Shown: positions 9,202 to 18,721 of the stretch, in pieces
Layout of the letters: each line of letters starts with the position of its first letter
How positions within the stretch are numbered: position 1 is the first letter of the stretch
Source of the DNA: Arenicellaceae bacterium
GTDB taxonomy: Bacteria; Pseudomonadota; Gammaproteobacteria; Arenicellales; Arenicellaceae
Assembly: GCA_029246505.1 (NCBI GenBank)
Contig: JAQWNC010000003.1
Location: 124,001-188,000 of the forward strand
Direction: 5' to 3'
DNA length: 64,000 nt
Notes under the pieces: generated by a model
What the model was told of the DNA's origin: nothing
Database searches by the model: none
Seen by the model: only the letters and a program-made list of their open reading frames with translations
Made by a program: the position numbers and the translations under genes

Positions 9202-10272
9202 CTAGCTTTGCTGGGCTTTTATTATCCGACGATCACGAACTGACTTCGCCAATCCGTATAACACAGGCTCGGTATCATCCATCGATAGACATGCGTCAGT
9301 AATGCTCTGGCCATAAGTTAGCGGCTCACCTGGTTTGACCTTTTGATTCCCCTCGACCAAGTGTGACTCAATCATTACACCAAATATGCTGTTACTTCCG
9401 GTGGCTATTTGACCACCAACATTTTCAGCAACGTTAACTTGCTTCTGATGTTGTTTTTCACTATTAGCATGGCTAAAGTCGATCATTATTTTTTCTGGTA
9501 GGCCAGCTTTTACCAAGGCTTCTTCCGCATGCTGAACTTGCTCTGCTTGGTAATTCACACCATCACTGCCGCCTCGAAGAATCATATGGCAATCGGCATT
9601 ACCCGCACTATTGAAAATAGCCGTTCGCCCTTCTTTGGTAACAGAAAGAAATATATGGGGGTTATTACTAGCACCAATAGCATCAACTGCAATTTGCAAA
9701 TTACCACTGGTACCATTTTTGAAGCCGACTGGACAAGATAAGCCTGAAGCCAATTCACGATGGCACTGGCTCTCAGTTGTCCGAGCGCCAATAGCACCCC
9801 AGGCGATCAAATCTCCAGTATATTGAGGAGTAATTAAGTCCAAATACTCACTACCGACCGGTAGGCCCATCTCGTTAATATCGCGCAATAAGGCTCGTGC
9901 GGTAGTCAATCCTTTTTGAATCTGAAAACTTTCATCCAGGTTAGGATCATTAATTAGACCTTTCCAACCTACCGTTGTTCTCGGCTTTTCAAAATACACT
10001 CGCATCACTATTAGCAAGTCGTCTTGAAGCTCCTCTCGAATCTGTAGCAATCGACTAGCGTACTCCAGTGCGGATTTTGGATCATGAATCGAACACGGCC
10101 CAACAATCACAAGTAAGCGGTCATCTGTACCAACAAGTATATTGTGAATACCTTGCCGCCCCATGGCGACCACCTCGGAGGCCTGTTCAGAAATTGCTAC
10201 TTGCTGTAGCAGAATATTGGGTGGCACCAATTCCTGGGTGTCAACTATTCGCAAATCGTCGGTTTGTTGCAT
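9202..10272 (-). CDS. aroG: 3-deoxy-7-phosphoheptulonate (DAHP) synthase, class I
   Basis: An enzyme of about 356 residues that condenses PEP and erythrose-4-phosphate, the first step of the shikimate pathway. Motifs include LVIVGPCSIHDPKSALEYA, RVYFEKPRTTVGWKG, GARTTESQCHRELASGLS, GFKNGT and MIDFSHANSEK, all typical of the AroF/G/H type. ATG at 10272 gives MQQTDDLRI, which aligns with the usual DDLRI N-terminus. A GTG at 10287 would add five residues but has no better ribosome site. Which aromatic amino acid inhibits it cannot be read from the sequence. Confidence 0.94.
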   Translation of the reverse strand: MQQTDDLRIVDTQELVPPNILLQQVAISEQASEVVAMGRQGIHNILVGTDDRLLVIVGPCSIHDPKSALEYASRLLQIREELQDDLLIVMRVYFEKPRTTVGWKGLINDPNLDESFQIQKGLTTARALLRDINEMGLPVGSEYLDLITPQYTGDLIAWGAIGARTTESQCHRELASGLSCPVGFKNGTSGNLQIAVDAIGASNNPHIFLSVTKEGRTAIFNSAGNADCHMILRGGSDGVNYQAEQVQHAEEALVKAGLPEKIMIDFSHANSEKQHQKQVNVAENVGGQIATGSNSIFGVMIESHLVEGNQKVKPGEPLTYGQSITDACLSMDDTEPVLYGLAKSVRDRRIIKAQQS

Positions 10273-10448
10273 TGTCTTTAAACTCACTATCGGCTAAAAG
10301 GCTATTATTGCCTCTAGTATAAATCAGCCAAATCAAAAGGATGCGTAGTTTACAGATAATTCCAAAGCTAGTGTATGTAAATTATCACATTCGTATATTC
10401 CGATACGTGTAGATTATCTATTCTCATCTTAGTGCAGCCAGAAAAACC

Positions 10449-10891
10449 GTGAGCTCAGCCAAAACCCAATTACAAGGACTAGCACTTTCCAACTCTGATT
10501 TTTACAGTAACGTAGAAATATCTCTATTGGCATTTAACGAACGTGTTCTAAAAATGGCTAGAAATCCCCAGATACAGCTATTCGAGCGACTCAAGTTTCT
10601 ATGCATTTTCTGCTCAAATTTGGATGATTTTTTTGAAAAAACTCGCGGCAATAAAGTAGCTAGTCGACCTGAGGCTAAATGACACTGACCCTAACGACCT
10701 AACTCCAGAAGACATTTTTCACTTGTGCACCTAACGCGCGCGCAAAATTATAAAAGACCGGTATTTGTGCCTAAACCAGGAATTGATACCTAAATTCGCG
10801 CCTAAAAAAATTTATTCACAGGAATGAATTTAGCGATGCGCAAACTGACTACGCCCATACTTGGTTCAAAAACAATATATTACCAGTCTAG
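10449..10891 (+). pseudogene. ppk1: Decayed polyphosphate kinase 1, N-terminal remnant
   Basis: From GTG at 10449 the first frame gives a clear Ppk1 N-terminus: [15 protein letters not shown] and [17 protein letters not shown]. It then diverges and stops at about 10682. The similarity continues in a second frame (DLTPEDIFHLCT, a stop, then KIIKDRYLCLNQELIPKF). It continues again in a third frame (FSDAQTDYAHTWFKNNILPV), ending in TAG at 10889-10891. All three pieces are in the Ppk1 order, so this is one gene with at least two frameshifts and internal stops. Only about 150 of about 690 residues remain, and the kinase core is missing. The rest, up to 11057, holds nothing I recognise. Confidence 0.85.
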
Positions 10892-11057
10892 AGGTGCCGA
10901 GGAGTATTTTGTCCAGGTATCGATGATTACTCGACCATTCGTCCCCCAAAAGCATAGTTCGCATTATTACTACGGGCGTCAATTAAAGTATGTCACTCGA
11001 TAGAAACTGCTGTGATTAATAACAGAATTCCTACCTGCTTATATAACATCCCACGGT

Positions 11058-13553
11058 TTAGTTACGATCAGATACCTCAGGGATCGCCATCTCTCTACCA
11101 ACCCTTGCAAGCAGCTCACCCTGATTAAATCTGTAAAGCACCCACATGGGCACATCGAAATCGTTTGATATGCCCCACAAAGTATCGCCAGACTGTATGC
11201 GGTAACTTTGCACGTCATTGATATCGAATCGTTGGATATATTCGTCCACTAATAAACTATGGAACTCCTTACGTTTGGATTCGAATTCAGCTAGCTGGTC
11301 CTGGGTAGAAACTGGCAAGCGCAGTCTTACACCAACCTCAAGCAGGTCACCAAATTTAAAATTATTAAGCCTTCGAAGCGCACCTGCTGGCCCTATACCC
11401 AGCCAGTCGGCGTAATAGCCCAAATTCTCTTCCGGTAATACGTTAATCTCGTAATTACCACCAGATAGCTCCACATTTAAATCCTTCCAGTCATACAGTG
11501 GTGCCAGCCGATCATCTGCCGATCCTTGAAATCTAGCAGGTTGCTCCGCAGTCGATAGAGAAACCTGAACAGATTCGTCGCTTATATCAGATGACGCGAC
11601 GGTACCTTCAATATTGCCTGATGCAATTACCCAACTAGAGCCATTAGCAGTATTACTATTGTCTGCTATTGATTTCGCATCAGGTTCAGAAGCAGAGGAA
11701 ACCTGAGCTTCTGGGGTTGCCTCAGTTGTGGTTACTGATGATGTCGTAGGTGTGGTTTGGATGACCGACGTCTCAGTAGGCTCTGAAGAAGCCAGCGTGG
11801 GCTTTTGGAAGGCACCCGGGATCTTAAGTGTCTGGCCTACGTATATTATACTGCGGCGATTCAATCCGTTAACTGATAAGACCGCATCACAGCTAACATT
11901 GTAATTTCTCGCGATACTGCATGGAGACTGCCCAGAGCGAACTTTATGATTACTCGCCAAGGAAGTACCACTCGATGACTCTGGAACCAGCAATGTCTGC
12001 CCAACATAAATCTTGCTGCGCATAGAAAGTCCATTGGCTGCCAAAAAAGACTCACAGTTCATTCCATACTGATTAGCTATTCCACAAGGGGTTTGGCCTC
12101 CTCTGACTACATGCCCACCAACCCGATGGCCGCTAGCGGCAACGACAATAGCCCCTCCCTTACCCGGAATCATGAGCACCTGACCAATACGGATCGTCGC
12201 CTGCCGACCCAATCGGTTTAATTCAATTATATCGCGGCACTTAACTCGATATAGTTCAGCAACTTCGCAAGCCGTGTTTCCGCGTTCTACAACATGACGC
12301 TCACCGCCATCGCTTGGGCCCTCAGGAGGCAGCGCAGCTAACTGAACTCGTTGATCACTCCAGTCATCACTACGCAGCGGCAATGCGAAACTGAAGCCAG
12401 CTGGAACATAACTAAAGCCCTTCCAAACCCGTGAGGTAAGTGCGGGGTTTAAATCTTTCAACACCGACTCATCAACCTTAAACACCGACACCAAGCGTTT
12501 TATCGATGCGCTAAAAGGAATACTTACAATAGAGGTTTTCGTGGCAGAATTTCCGGTAACGCCAGGGAAATAGCGTTCCGAGTTTTTTGCGACGTAACGA
12601 GCAGCAAGAAAACTGGCATAAAAGTTCTTAACTGCAGTACGAAATGTACGGGACTTATACTCATTCAATAAACGAACATAATCCAACCCCACTTCTTCGA
12701 TCGCCCGTGTCATACCCCGCACACCATAATTATAAGAAGTCACAACAAAAGGATTCATCTTCCCAGGGGTAACTTCCGAGCCCTGTTTCTCAGCCGCAGC
12801 AGCAACCTGCTTCACACTATCATGGAAATAGCGAATAGCCCCTTGAGTAGCCAGCCGAGGGTCAAATCGTTCATCCACCGATGCGCTTATTTGAAGTCCT
12901 AAATTTCTAGCTGTTTTAGGCATAATTTGCCAAATACCAGCGGCACCAAGATGCGAATAGGCTTGTGGGTGATAAGCAGACTCTACAAATGGCAAATACT
13001 GCAATTCAGTAGATAATCCAGCATCAGCCAAATATTCGACCACAAACGGGCGATACTCTCCAAACCGTCGTAATGCGTTTTCAAATCGGTCTTGATTACC
13101 AGATTGGCACCTTAATCGTTCTGAGGCACTTCGCAATTCGGCTCCACCAGCTCCCGGATACAAATTCGCCAAATCAGTTTGAAACGAATTTTCAGGGGCC
13201 TGGCCAGCATCTATTCGGTTAGCCAATGTTTGCAAAGCATCGCGGATCTTATCTTGCTCCTGCTTTACCAGTTTTCCGGGACGTTTTGCACTGCATCTAT
13301 CTTCAGTACGCAAAACTGCAAATACTTTTTGCGGATGGTCAGAATCATGAATAACTCGCTGACCGGTATCCCATTGGCGAAAAACTTGAACCCAAAAGTC
13401 TACCCGACGTTGAATTTCTTCCGGGCAAGGAAATAAGTCTCCGCACTGCAAAGCATGGCGCTCCACTGTAGGGGTCGCCGCTTGCGACACTGACGAAGTT
13501 ACGAATATAACGCAGCTCGCAGCCAGAAATAAAACTCTTCCTACTAATTCCAT
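11058..13553 (-). CDS. mltD: MltD-like membrane-bound lytic transglycosylase with four LysM domains
   Basis: An 831-residue exported murein hydrolase, much longer than E. coli MltD (about 450). A signal peptide covers residues 1-25. The SLT domain at about 155-345 has the catalytic Glu191 (YLPFVESAYHP), GAAGIWQIMP and SYNYGVRGM. Three LysM domains at about 418-580 are followed by a Ser/Thr-rich linker at about 580-690, then a globular segment and a fourth LysM near 783. LysMs 1-3 each hold a C-x9-C pair, which could form disulfides; LysM 4 does not. It cleaves peptidoglycan to 1,6-anhydro products. It lies downstream of the RND operon on the same strand but 168 bases away, so it is probably separate. 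Confidence 0.93.
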   Translation of the reverse strand: MELVGRVLFLAASCVIFVTSSVSQAATPTVERHALQCGDLFPCPEEIQRRVDFWVQVFRQWDTGQRVIHDSDHPQKVFAVLRTEDRCSAKRPGKLVKQEQDKIRDALQTLANRIDAGQAPENSFQTDLANLYPGAGGAELRSASERLRCQSGNQDRFENALRRFGEYRPFVVEYLADAGLSTELQYLPFVESAYHPQAYSHLGAAGIWQIMPKTARNLGLQISASVDERFDPRLATQGAIRYFHDSVKQVAAAAEKQGSEVTPGKMNPFVVTSYNYGVRGMTRAIEEVGLDYVRLLNEYKSRTFRTAVKNFYASFLAARYVAKNSERYFPGVTGNSATKTSIVSIPFSASIKRLVSVFKVDESVLKDLNPALTSRVWKGFSYVPAGFSFALPLRSDDWSDQRVQLAALPPEGPSDGGERHVVERGNTACEVAELYRVKCRDIIELNRLGRQATIRIGQVLMIPGKGGAIVVAASGHRVGGHVVRGGQTPCGIANQYGMNCESFLAANGLSMRSKIYVGQTLLVPESSSGTSLASNHKVRSGQSPCSIARNYNVSCDAVLSVNGLNRRSIIYVGQTLKIPGAFQKPTLASSEPTETSVIQTTPTTSSVTTTEATPEAQVSSASEPDAKSIADNSNTANGSSWVIASGNIEGTVASSDISDESVQVSLSTAEQPARFQGSADDRLAPLYDWKDLNVELSGGNYEINVLPEENLGYYADWLGIGPAGALRRLNNFKFGDLLEVGVRLRLPVSTQDQLAEFESKRKEFHSLLVDEYIQRFDINDVQSYRIQSGDTLWGISNDFDVPMWVLYRFNQGELLARVGREMAIPEVSDRN

Positions 13554-13721
13554 TCAAGAACCAAAAAATGTTGCCTCAGCTGTTCCGTAAATTAACCAAG
13601 CAAGCGCTGACAAGCAAGCTATATGACAGAAAGTTACTAATCCAACGACGAAAACTTTGCTTAGCGGGAAACCACTAATAAGGGATAAAACACTTGTATC
13701 TATCTTGCAGCAATAGTATCG

Positions 13722-16700
13722 CTATGAAAGACCTAAACCAGGCGCACTCGCATCTGATGTTTTTAGCGGTGTCGACTTATCTCCACGAAATTTTCGCCGC
13801 AAGTAATTACGGATATCCCGCGCAATCAACATATTAATAGGCACAAATACTAGCGTTATCATAGTCGCGAAAATTATGCCAAAGGCTAGCGAGATCGCCA
13901 TTGGTTTCAGAAAAGCAGCACTTGGGTCTCCTGCGCTAAAGAGTGTTAGGGGCATCAATCCAAAAAATGTAGTGAGAGATGTAAGCATCACCGGACGAAA
14001 ACGCATAATGCCCGCCGTAGAGGCAGCTTCTAACAAGCTTTTACCTTTTACACGAAGCTTCGTAACATAATCTACCAATACTAGGCTGTCGTTAACTACC
14101 ACTCCAACCAACGCCAACAAACCTAAGATACTTAATAATGATAGGGGTTCGTCCATTAGCCAATGACCCAGTACAGCGCCAATCAAAGAAAATGGAATAA
14201 CAGACATCACTATCAAAGGTAAGGTATATGACTTGAGGGGCAAAGCCAGTAGCGCATAAATAACAAACAGTAACGTTATAAAACTTGTGGTTGCACTGCC
14301 TAGAGCTTTAGCCTGTTCTTCTGCTTCTCCGCTCAATAATGCGGTTATACTAGGATACTGAACTAAAAACTCATCTAAATATTCAGCAATCTGTTCATTT
14401 ATTACCGTCATGTTCGTAGTATCCTTATCGACATCGGCGGTAATTGACATGGTCCGATACAAATCGATTCGTGTAATAGAACTTGGCCCCTTGTCTGGCG
14501 TAAGCGTTGCTACAGTCGTCAGCGGCACCAATCTGCCGTTTGGCGCAGTAATTAACATTTCTTGCAAAGTGTCCGTAGTGCTGCGTTCGGAAAGGGGGAA
14601 CCGGACCAGCACTCGTATATCATCTCGGCCGCGCTGAATTCGCTGCGCCTGAAACCCTTGAAACGCTTGACTAACCTGGCTAACGATATCGCTACGCGTC
14701 AAGCCCATTAAATGCCCTTGCGGTGTCAGATCAATACGCAACTCCTCCTTACCATCGGCTAATGAGTCCGCAATCTCAAAAACACCGTCATACGTAGCTA
14801 AGTGCTCCTTAATATTTGTAGCAGCTTGCTCCAGCTCTTCTAGCGACTGCCCTCTTAGTTCAATATCAATGGGATCGCCAACTCTAAAAAATTCTGCACG
14901 AAAGGTTAATGACTCAGCACCAGGAATTTCACCTACCTCCTTGCGCCAGTCGTTCATAATCTGCGTAGACGAGACATTAACAATTCGCTCCGACCGTGTC
15001 ATACCTTCAAAAGTGACTGACCCAACATTTGACGATAGTCCCCCACCACCTCTACCTGCCTGACCAGTCTTGGCAAGAATGTTGGTCACGATAGGGCCAC
15101 CACCCTCTCCATTAGTGTATTTTTTCTGCATTTCCAGACCAGCGTCCATAATTTTACTCATATAGCCGTCGGTAACCTCAAATGGCGTACCGGTAGGCAT
15201 AACCAAAGTGATCTGGCCGCCATCAGATTCAGTTCTAGGAATGAACACAAACCGGGACCATCCAGTCACGATTGTAGTGACCAAGACAAAAAACATACAA
15301 ATAAAGGCTGCCAAAACGGTATAACGATACTCGATCGCTTTGTCCAGCATCGGACGATACCGATTAATTATCAAACTCTCGAAACCATGTGAAAAATTCA
15401 TTTGCCAACGACTAAACCTGCCAACGCTATTAATGTCTCTCGGCTTAATGTGTTTAAGATGCGAGGGTAAGATTAATTTTGATTCAATCAGTGAAAAGAA
15501 CAACACTGGAATTACCACAGCTGGTATTGGCACAAAAAATGTCGCGAGCCGACCATCAAGCTGAGTGATCGGAACAAAGGCCGCCATTGTGGTCAAGATG
15601 CCAAACGTTACCGGTATAGCCACCGCCTTGGTTCCATTGATAGATGCCTGCAAACCATCCTCACCATCACGCAATCTTGCATAAACACTCTCTCCGGTAA
15701 CAATCGCATCGTCCACGACAATCCCTAACACCACAATAAATCCAAATAGACTCATCATATTCATGCTAACACCAATCACATCAAGCACTGCGACTGCCCC
15801 TAGAAACGTGACGGGAATCCCCAATGTCACCCAAAATGCAACCGATGGCCGCAAGAAAAGCGCCAGCAAAATGATAACTAGCAAACCGCCTTGCAAGGCA
15901 CTGCTGCCTAAAATCGACAGTCGTGACTTTAGTACTTCAGAGTTATCATCCCAATAGTCCACACTAGTGCCAACCGGAAGATTAGGTTGTTGTTTAGCGA
16001 CATAGGATTTTATCTTGTCCGCAATTTCTATAGCATCTTCGTTCGCGGTTCTTTCAATTTCTATCATCGCGGCAATTGTGCCGTTAAAGCGAGTTAATAG
16101 AGCCTCTTCCTGAAAGCCGTCATTGACTTCGGCGACATCTGCCACTCGAATGATGGAACCATCTTGATTAGTCTTAACAACAATATCGGCGAAGTCAGCA
16201 TATCGATAAGCCTGGCCTTTGGAGCGTAATAAAATATCACCACCAGCGGCACGCACATTTCCAGCAGAAATATCCTGCGAGCTACTACGAATGGCGCTGG
16301 CGACTGAGGCCAAAGTAAGACCATAATCGCGCAATCTATTCTGGCTAACTTCAATCGCTATTTCGTAGGCCCTTACCCCATCAAGTGAGGCCAGGCTAAC
16401 ACCGTCCATTCGAAGAATCTCTTCTCTTACCTGCTCAGCAAAACGTCGAGTTTCACCTTCTCCGTAATCGGTGGTAACGGCGACTGATATCACCCCCCAT
16501 CTTCTTTCTCGTAAAGCTATCACTGGACGCTCCGCTTCAGCTGGAAAAGTATTAATTGAGTCAATGCGATTTTTTACATCGTCCAGCATTTCTCGAGCAT
16601 TGTAGGCCTCATTGACCTCGATACTTACATTGGTACTTCCTTCCCGCGACACACTCCGAATCTCGTCAATGCCCTCTAGATCCTGAATTGCTTCTTCGAT

Positions 16701-16895
16701 TCTTACCGCAACACCCAACTCAATATCTTCTGGATTTGCACCACGCAACGTTACTGAAACCGAGATTGAATCAGGCTCGGAATCCGGAAACACTTCAAGG
16801 TTCATACGCGAAAAAATTGTGATCAACCCGGACATAACAATCGCAACCATTAATAAGTTGGCAGCAACTGCATTTCTGGCAAACCATTCAATCAT
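13722..16895 (-). CDS. RND family efflux transporter permease (AcrB/HAE1-like)
   Basis: A 1057-residue inner-membrane proton/drug antiporter. It has a first helix near residues 10-30, a large periplasmic loop, TM2-6 from about 335, GIVVDDAIVTGESV in TM4 (the acidic proton-relay pair), a second periplasmic loop and TM8-12 with GVVVNDSLVLVDYV. The order and spacing are those of the HAE1/HME superfamily. The start ATG at 16895 has a strong ribosome site (AAGGAG, 7 bases away). It is the last gene of the outer-membrane factor, adaptor, pump operon. The substrate is unknown; the sequence resembles the MdtB/AcrB-like pumps common in marine bacteria more than CzcA. Confidence 0.94.
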   Translation of the reverse strand: MIEWFARNAVAANLLMVAIVMSGLITIFSRMNLEVFPDSEPDSISVSVTLRGANPEDIELGVAVRIEEAIQDLEGIDEIRSVSREGSTNVSIEVNEAYNAREMLDDVKNRIDSINTFPAEAERPVIALRERRWGVISVAVTTDYGEGETRRFAEQVREEILRMDGVSLASLDGVRAYEIAIEVSQNRLRDYGLTLASVASAIRSSSQDISAGNVRAAGGDILLRSKGQAYRYADFADIVVKTNQDGSIIRVADVAEVNDGFQEEALLTRFNGTIAAMIEIERTANEDAIEIADKIKSYVAKQQPNLPVGTSVDYWDDNSEVLKSRLSILGSSALQGGLLVIILLALFLRPSVAFWVTLGIPVTFLGAVAVLDVIGVSMNMMSLFGFIVVLGIVVDDAIVTGESVYARLRDGEDGLQASINGTKAVAIPVTFGILTTMAAFVPITQLDGRLATFFVPIPAVVIPVLFFSLIESKLILPSHLKHIKPRDINSVGRFSRWQMNFSHGFESLIINRYRPMLDKAIEYRYTVLAAFICMFFVLVTTIVTGWSRFVFIPRTESDGGQITLVMPTGTPFEVTDGYMSKIMDAGLEMQKKYTNGEGGGPIVTNILAKTGQAGRGGGGLSSNVGSVTFEGMTRSERIVNVSSTQIMNDWRKEVGEIPGAESLTFRAEFFRVGDPIDIELRGQSLEELEQAATNIKEHLATYDGVFEIADSLADGKEELRIDLTPQGHLMGLTRSDIVSQVSQAFQGFQAQRIQRGRDDIRVLVRFPLSERSTTDTLQEMLITAPNGRLVPLTTVATLTPDKGPSSITRIDLYRTMSITADVDKDTTNMTVINEQIAEYLDEFLVQYPSITALLSGEAEEQAKALGSATTSFITLLFVIYALLALPLKSYTLPLIVMSVIPFSLIGAVLGHWLMDEPLSLLSILGLLALVGVVVNDSLVLVDYVTKLRVKGKSLLEAASTAGIMRFRPVMLTSLTTFFGLMPLTLFSAGDPSAAFLKPMAISLAFGIIFATMITLVFVPINMLIARDIRNYLRRKFRGDKSTPLKTSDASAPGLGLS

Positions 16896-16962
16896 GATCG
16901 ATCTCCTTACTGTTCAGCACTAATATAATATCCAAGCCACTCATATGCGTATCTAATCGGTA

Positions 16963-18645
16963 TTAAGGAAAAATGGTTATCAAGCCCGGCTCATCCGTTT
17001 GCTGTTCCAGACGAGTTCTAGCCCTAGCCGCATCTACTCGCCGCAGGTAAGGCCCAATCCAAATACGAGTCGCCATACCCCTAGAAGTCTCGATAGTATC
17101 TGTATCGGGTTCAAATCCTTTACTGCTTAAATCCACAAGAAGTTTTTTAACGTTCACAGCATTCACAAAGGTGCCTACCCTTACCACCCAACCTCGCTCC
17201 ACAGTGTTTGCAGAAACTGCAGGCGATCCAAGTTTTTTCACCACCGGCTTGTTTGCGGGCGTACGTTTGGGGGCAGAGCTGTCTGCTACTAAAGCTTCAG
17301 GCCCGGATACTGGCGAACTGCGACGCTCACCAAAATTCGCATTCGGTACAAAACTTTTAGCTTTCATTTTTACAGCATTGGGAGCGACACCGTCCAGCCT
17401 GCCACCACTAGTTTGAGTAGCAACCCCACGGCTTCGCCCAGCACCTTGTCCAGCACCACGGCCAGAAAACCCCGAATCTTGTACCTCACCTTCAATCGCA
17501 ACTCGTAACCCGGAGGTTACTTGGCCCAGCGTGGTTGTTACTAAACGATCACCAACGTCCAGACCGGAGCCAATAAGCGCTTCAGTGGTATTTTGCCACA
17601 CAATATCAATATCCCGTCGAAGCAGCACGCCGTCGTGGACCACATATACGTAACTACTCTGGTATATAGCATCGGCAGGAATCACAATTGCACCTGATAT
17701 AACTTTACCTTGCAGTTCTGCAGTAACGTACTCACCTATTTTTAATGGCGAGCGACCTACAGCGGCTTCTCCAAAAGGATCATCAATTTGAGCAACTACG
17801 TGTAACTGTCGCGAATTTTGATCGATAGCACTTTCTGTTCTTACCACTTTCCCCATCCATCCTTGCTCTACGCCGGATATGGAAGAATAAAGAGTTACCA
17901 GGAAACCACCGGTCTCACGCTGCACTCCTCGGTAACTTTCTGGTAGATCCACAAACTGCAAGTCAGCATTTCTCAAAGGTAATCGAACTTCAATATAATC
18001 AGTGGCGTAAACCTCTGCTAACTGTGTGTTATTTCCAGCCACCTGACCCAAGTCGATCATCTGACGTAATACTCTCCCGGCAAAAGGTGCGATAACTTCT
18101 GTTCTTTCAAGGCTCAATTTTGCTCTGTCAAGTGCCGCATCAGAAGAGGCTACACGGGCCTCAGCTGCAAGCAACTGTGGCTTACGAAGCACTAAATCAC
18201 TTGGCTCACCATCGTTACCCAATCGCCCCCAATCTCTGGCAGCCTGTTCTGACCTAGCATGCTCCTCGGCTAAAGAGCGCTGAGCATCTGCTAAATTGGC
18301 CTCAGCGATTTTCACGTCAGCCTGGTAATCGCGGTCATCTATTCGCAGCAACACATCGCCTACGTCAAAAAAACTACCTTCCCGAAATTTTTCGCTAAGC
18401 TCCATAACTTGACCGCTCACTTGAGCAACAAGAAAACTCTGGGTCCTGGGCGCAACACTACCGTAACTTTGAACGTTCACCTGAAAATCCCTCGCTTCTA
18501 CTTCATGTACTGCAACCGTTATCGTCGGAGCTGTAGATGGGCGTCTTTGCTGAGCTTCTGGCTTATTTAGAACAAAAAATACTATTAACAATCCTGAAAA
18601 AATAAACACTAATATTGGTAAAACTACTCGCCGAGATTTTTTCAT
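16963..18645 (-). CDS. RND periplasmic adaptor (HlyD/MFP family) with C-terminal SPOR domain
   Basis: A 560-residue protein. A membrane anchor lies at residues 7-27. A standard adaptor covers about 40-385: lipoyl/barrel-sandwich halves around VLLRIDDRDYQADV and GRVLRQMIDLGQVAG, a helical hairpin between them, and beta-barrel and membrane-proximal domains. A Gly/Ser/Pro-rich linker spans about 390-480. The last 77 residues form a SPOR domain (WVVRVGTFVNAVNVKKLL, later RIWIGPYLRRVDAARAR). SPOR domains bind denuded glycan strands at division sites. Ordinary AcrA-type adaptors end near 400 residues. The frame is continuous with no sign of an internal start, and it sits between the outer-membrane factor and the pump genes. 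Confidence 0.9.
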   Translation of the reverse strand: MKKSRRVVLPILVFIFSGLLIVFFVLNKPEAQQRRPSTAPTITVAVHEVEARDFQVNVQSYGSVAPRTQSFLVAQVSGQVMELSEKFREGSFFDVGDVLLRIDDRDYQADVKIAEANLADAQRSLAEEHARSEQAARDWGRLGNDGEPSDLVLRKPQLLAAEARVASSDAALDRAKLSLERTEVIAPFAGRVLRQMIDLGQVAGNNTQLAEVYATDYIEVRLPLRNADLQFVDLPESYRGVQRETGGFLVTLYSSISGVEQGWMGKVVRTESAIDQNSRQLHVVAQIDDPFGEAAVGRSPLKIGEYVTAELQGKVISGAIVIPADAIYQSSYVYVVHDGVLLRRDIDIVWQNTTEALIGSGLDVGDRLVTTTLGQVTSGLRVAIEGEVQDSGFSGRGAGQGAGRSRGVATQTSGGRLDGVAPNAVKMKAKSFVPNANFGERRSSPVSGPEALVADSSAPKRTPANKPVVKKLGSPAVSANTVERGWVVRVGTFVNAVNVKKLLVDLSSKGFEPDTDTIETSRGMATRIWIGPYLRRVDAARARTRLEQQTDEPGLITIFP

Positions 18646-18721
18646 AAATATTCCAGACGGAACTTTTGTTTGCCTAAACCATTCTGTGAATTAGGACTCA
18701 ACTGCAACTTACTATCACTGT

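Noticed and set aside
10892-11057. Possible further parts of ppk1 after the third-frame remnant
   Set aside because: Short frames such as EEYFVQVSMITRPFVPQ were read, but none fits Ppk1 or another family I know.
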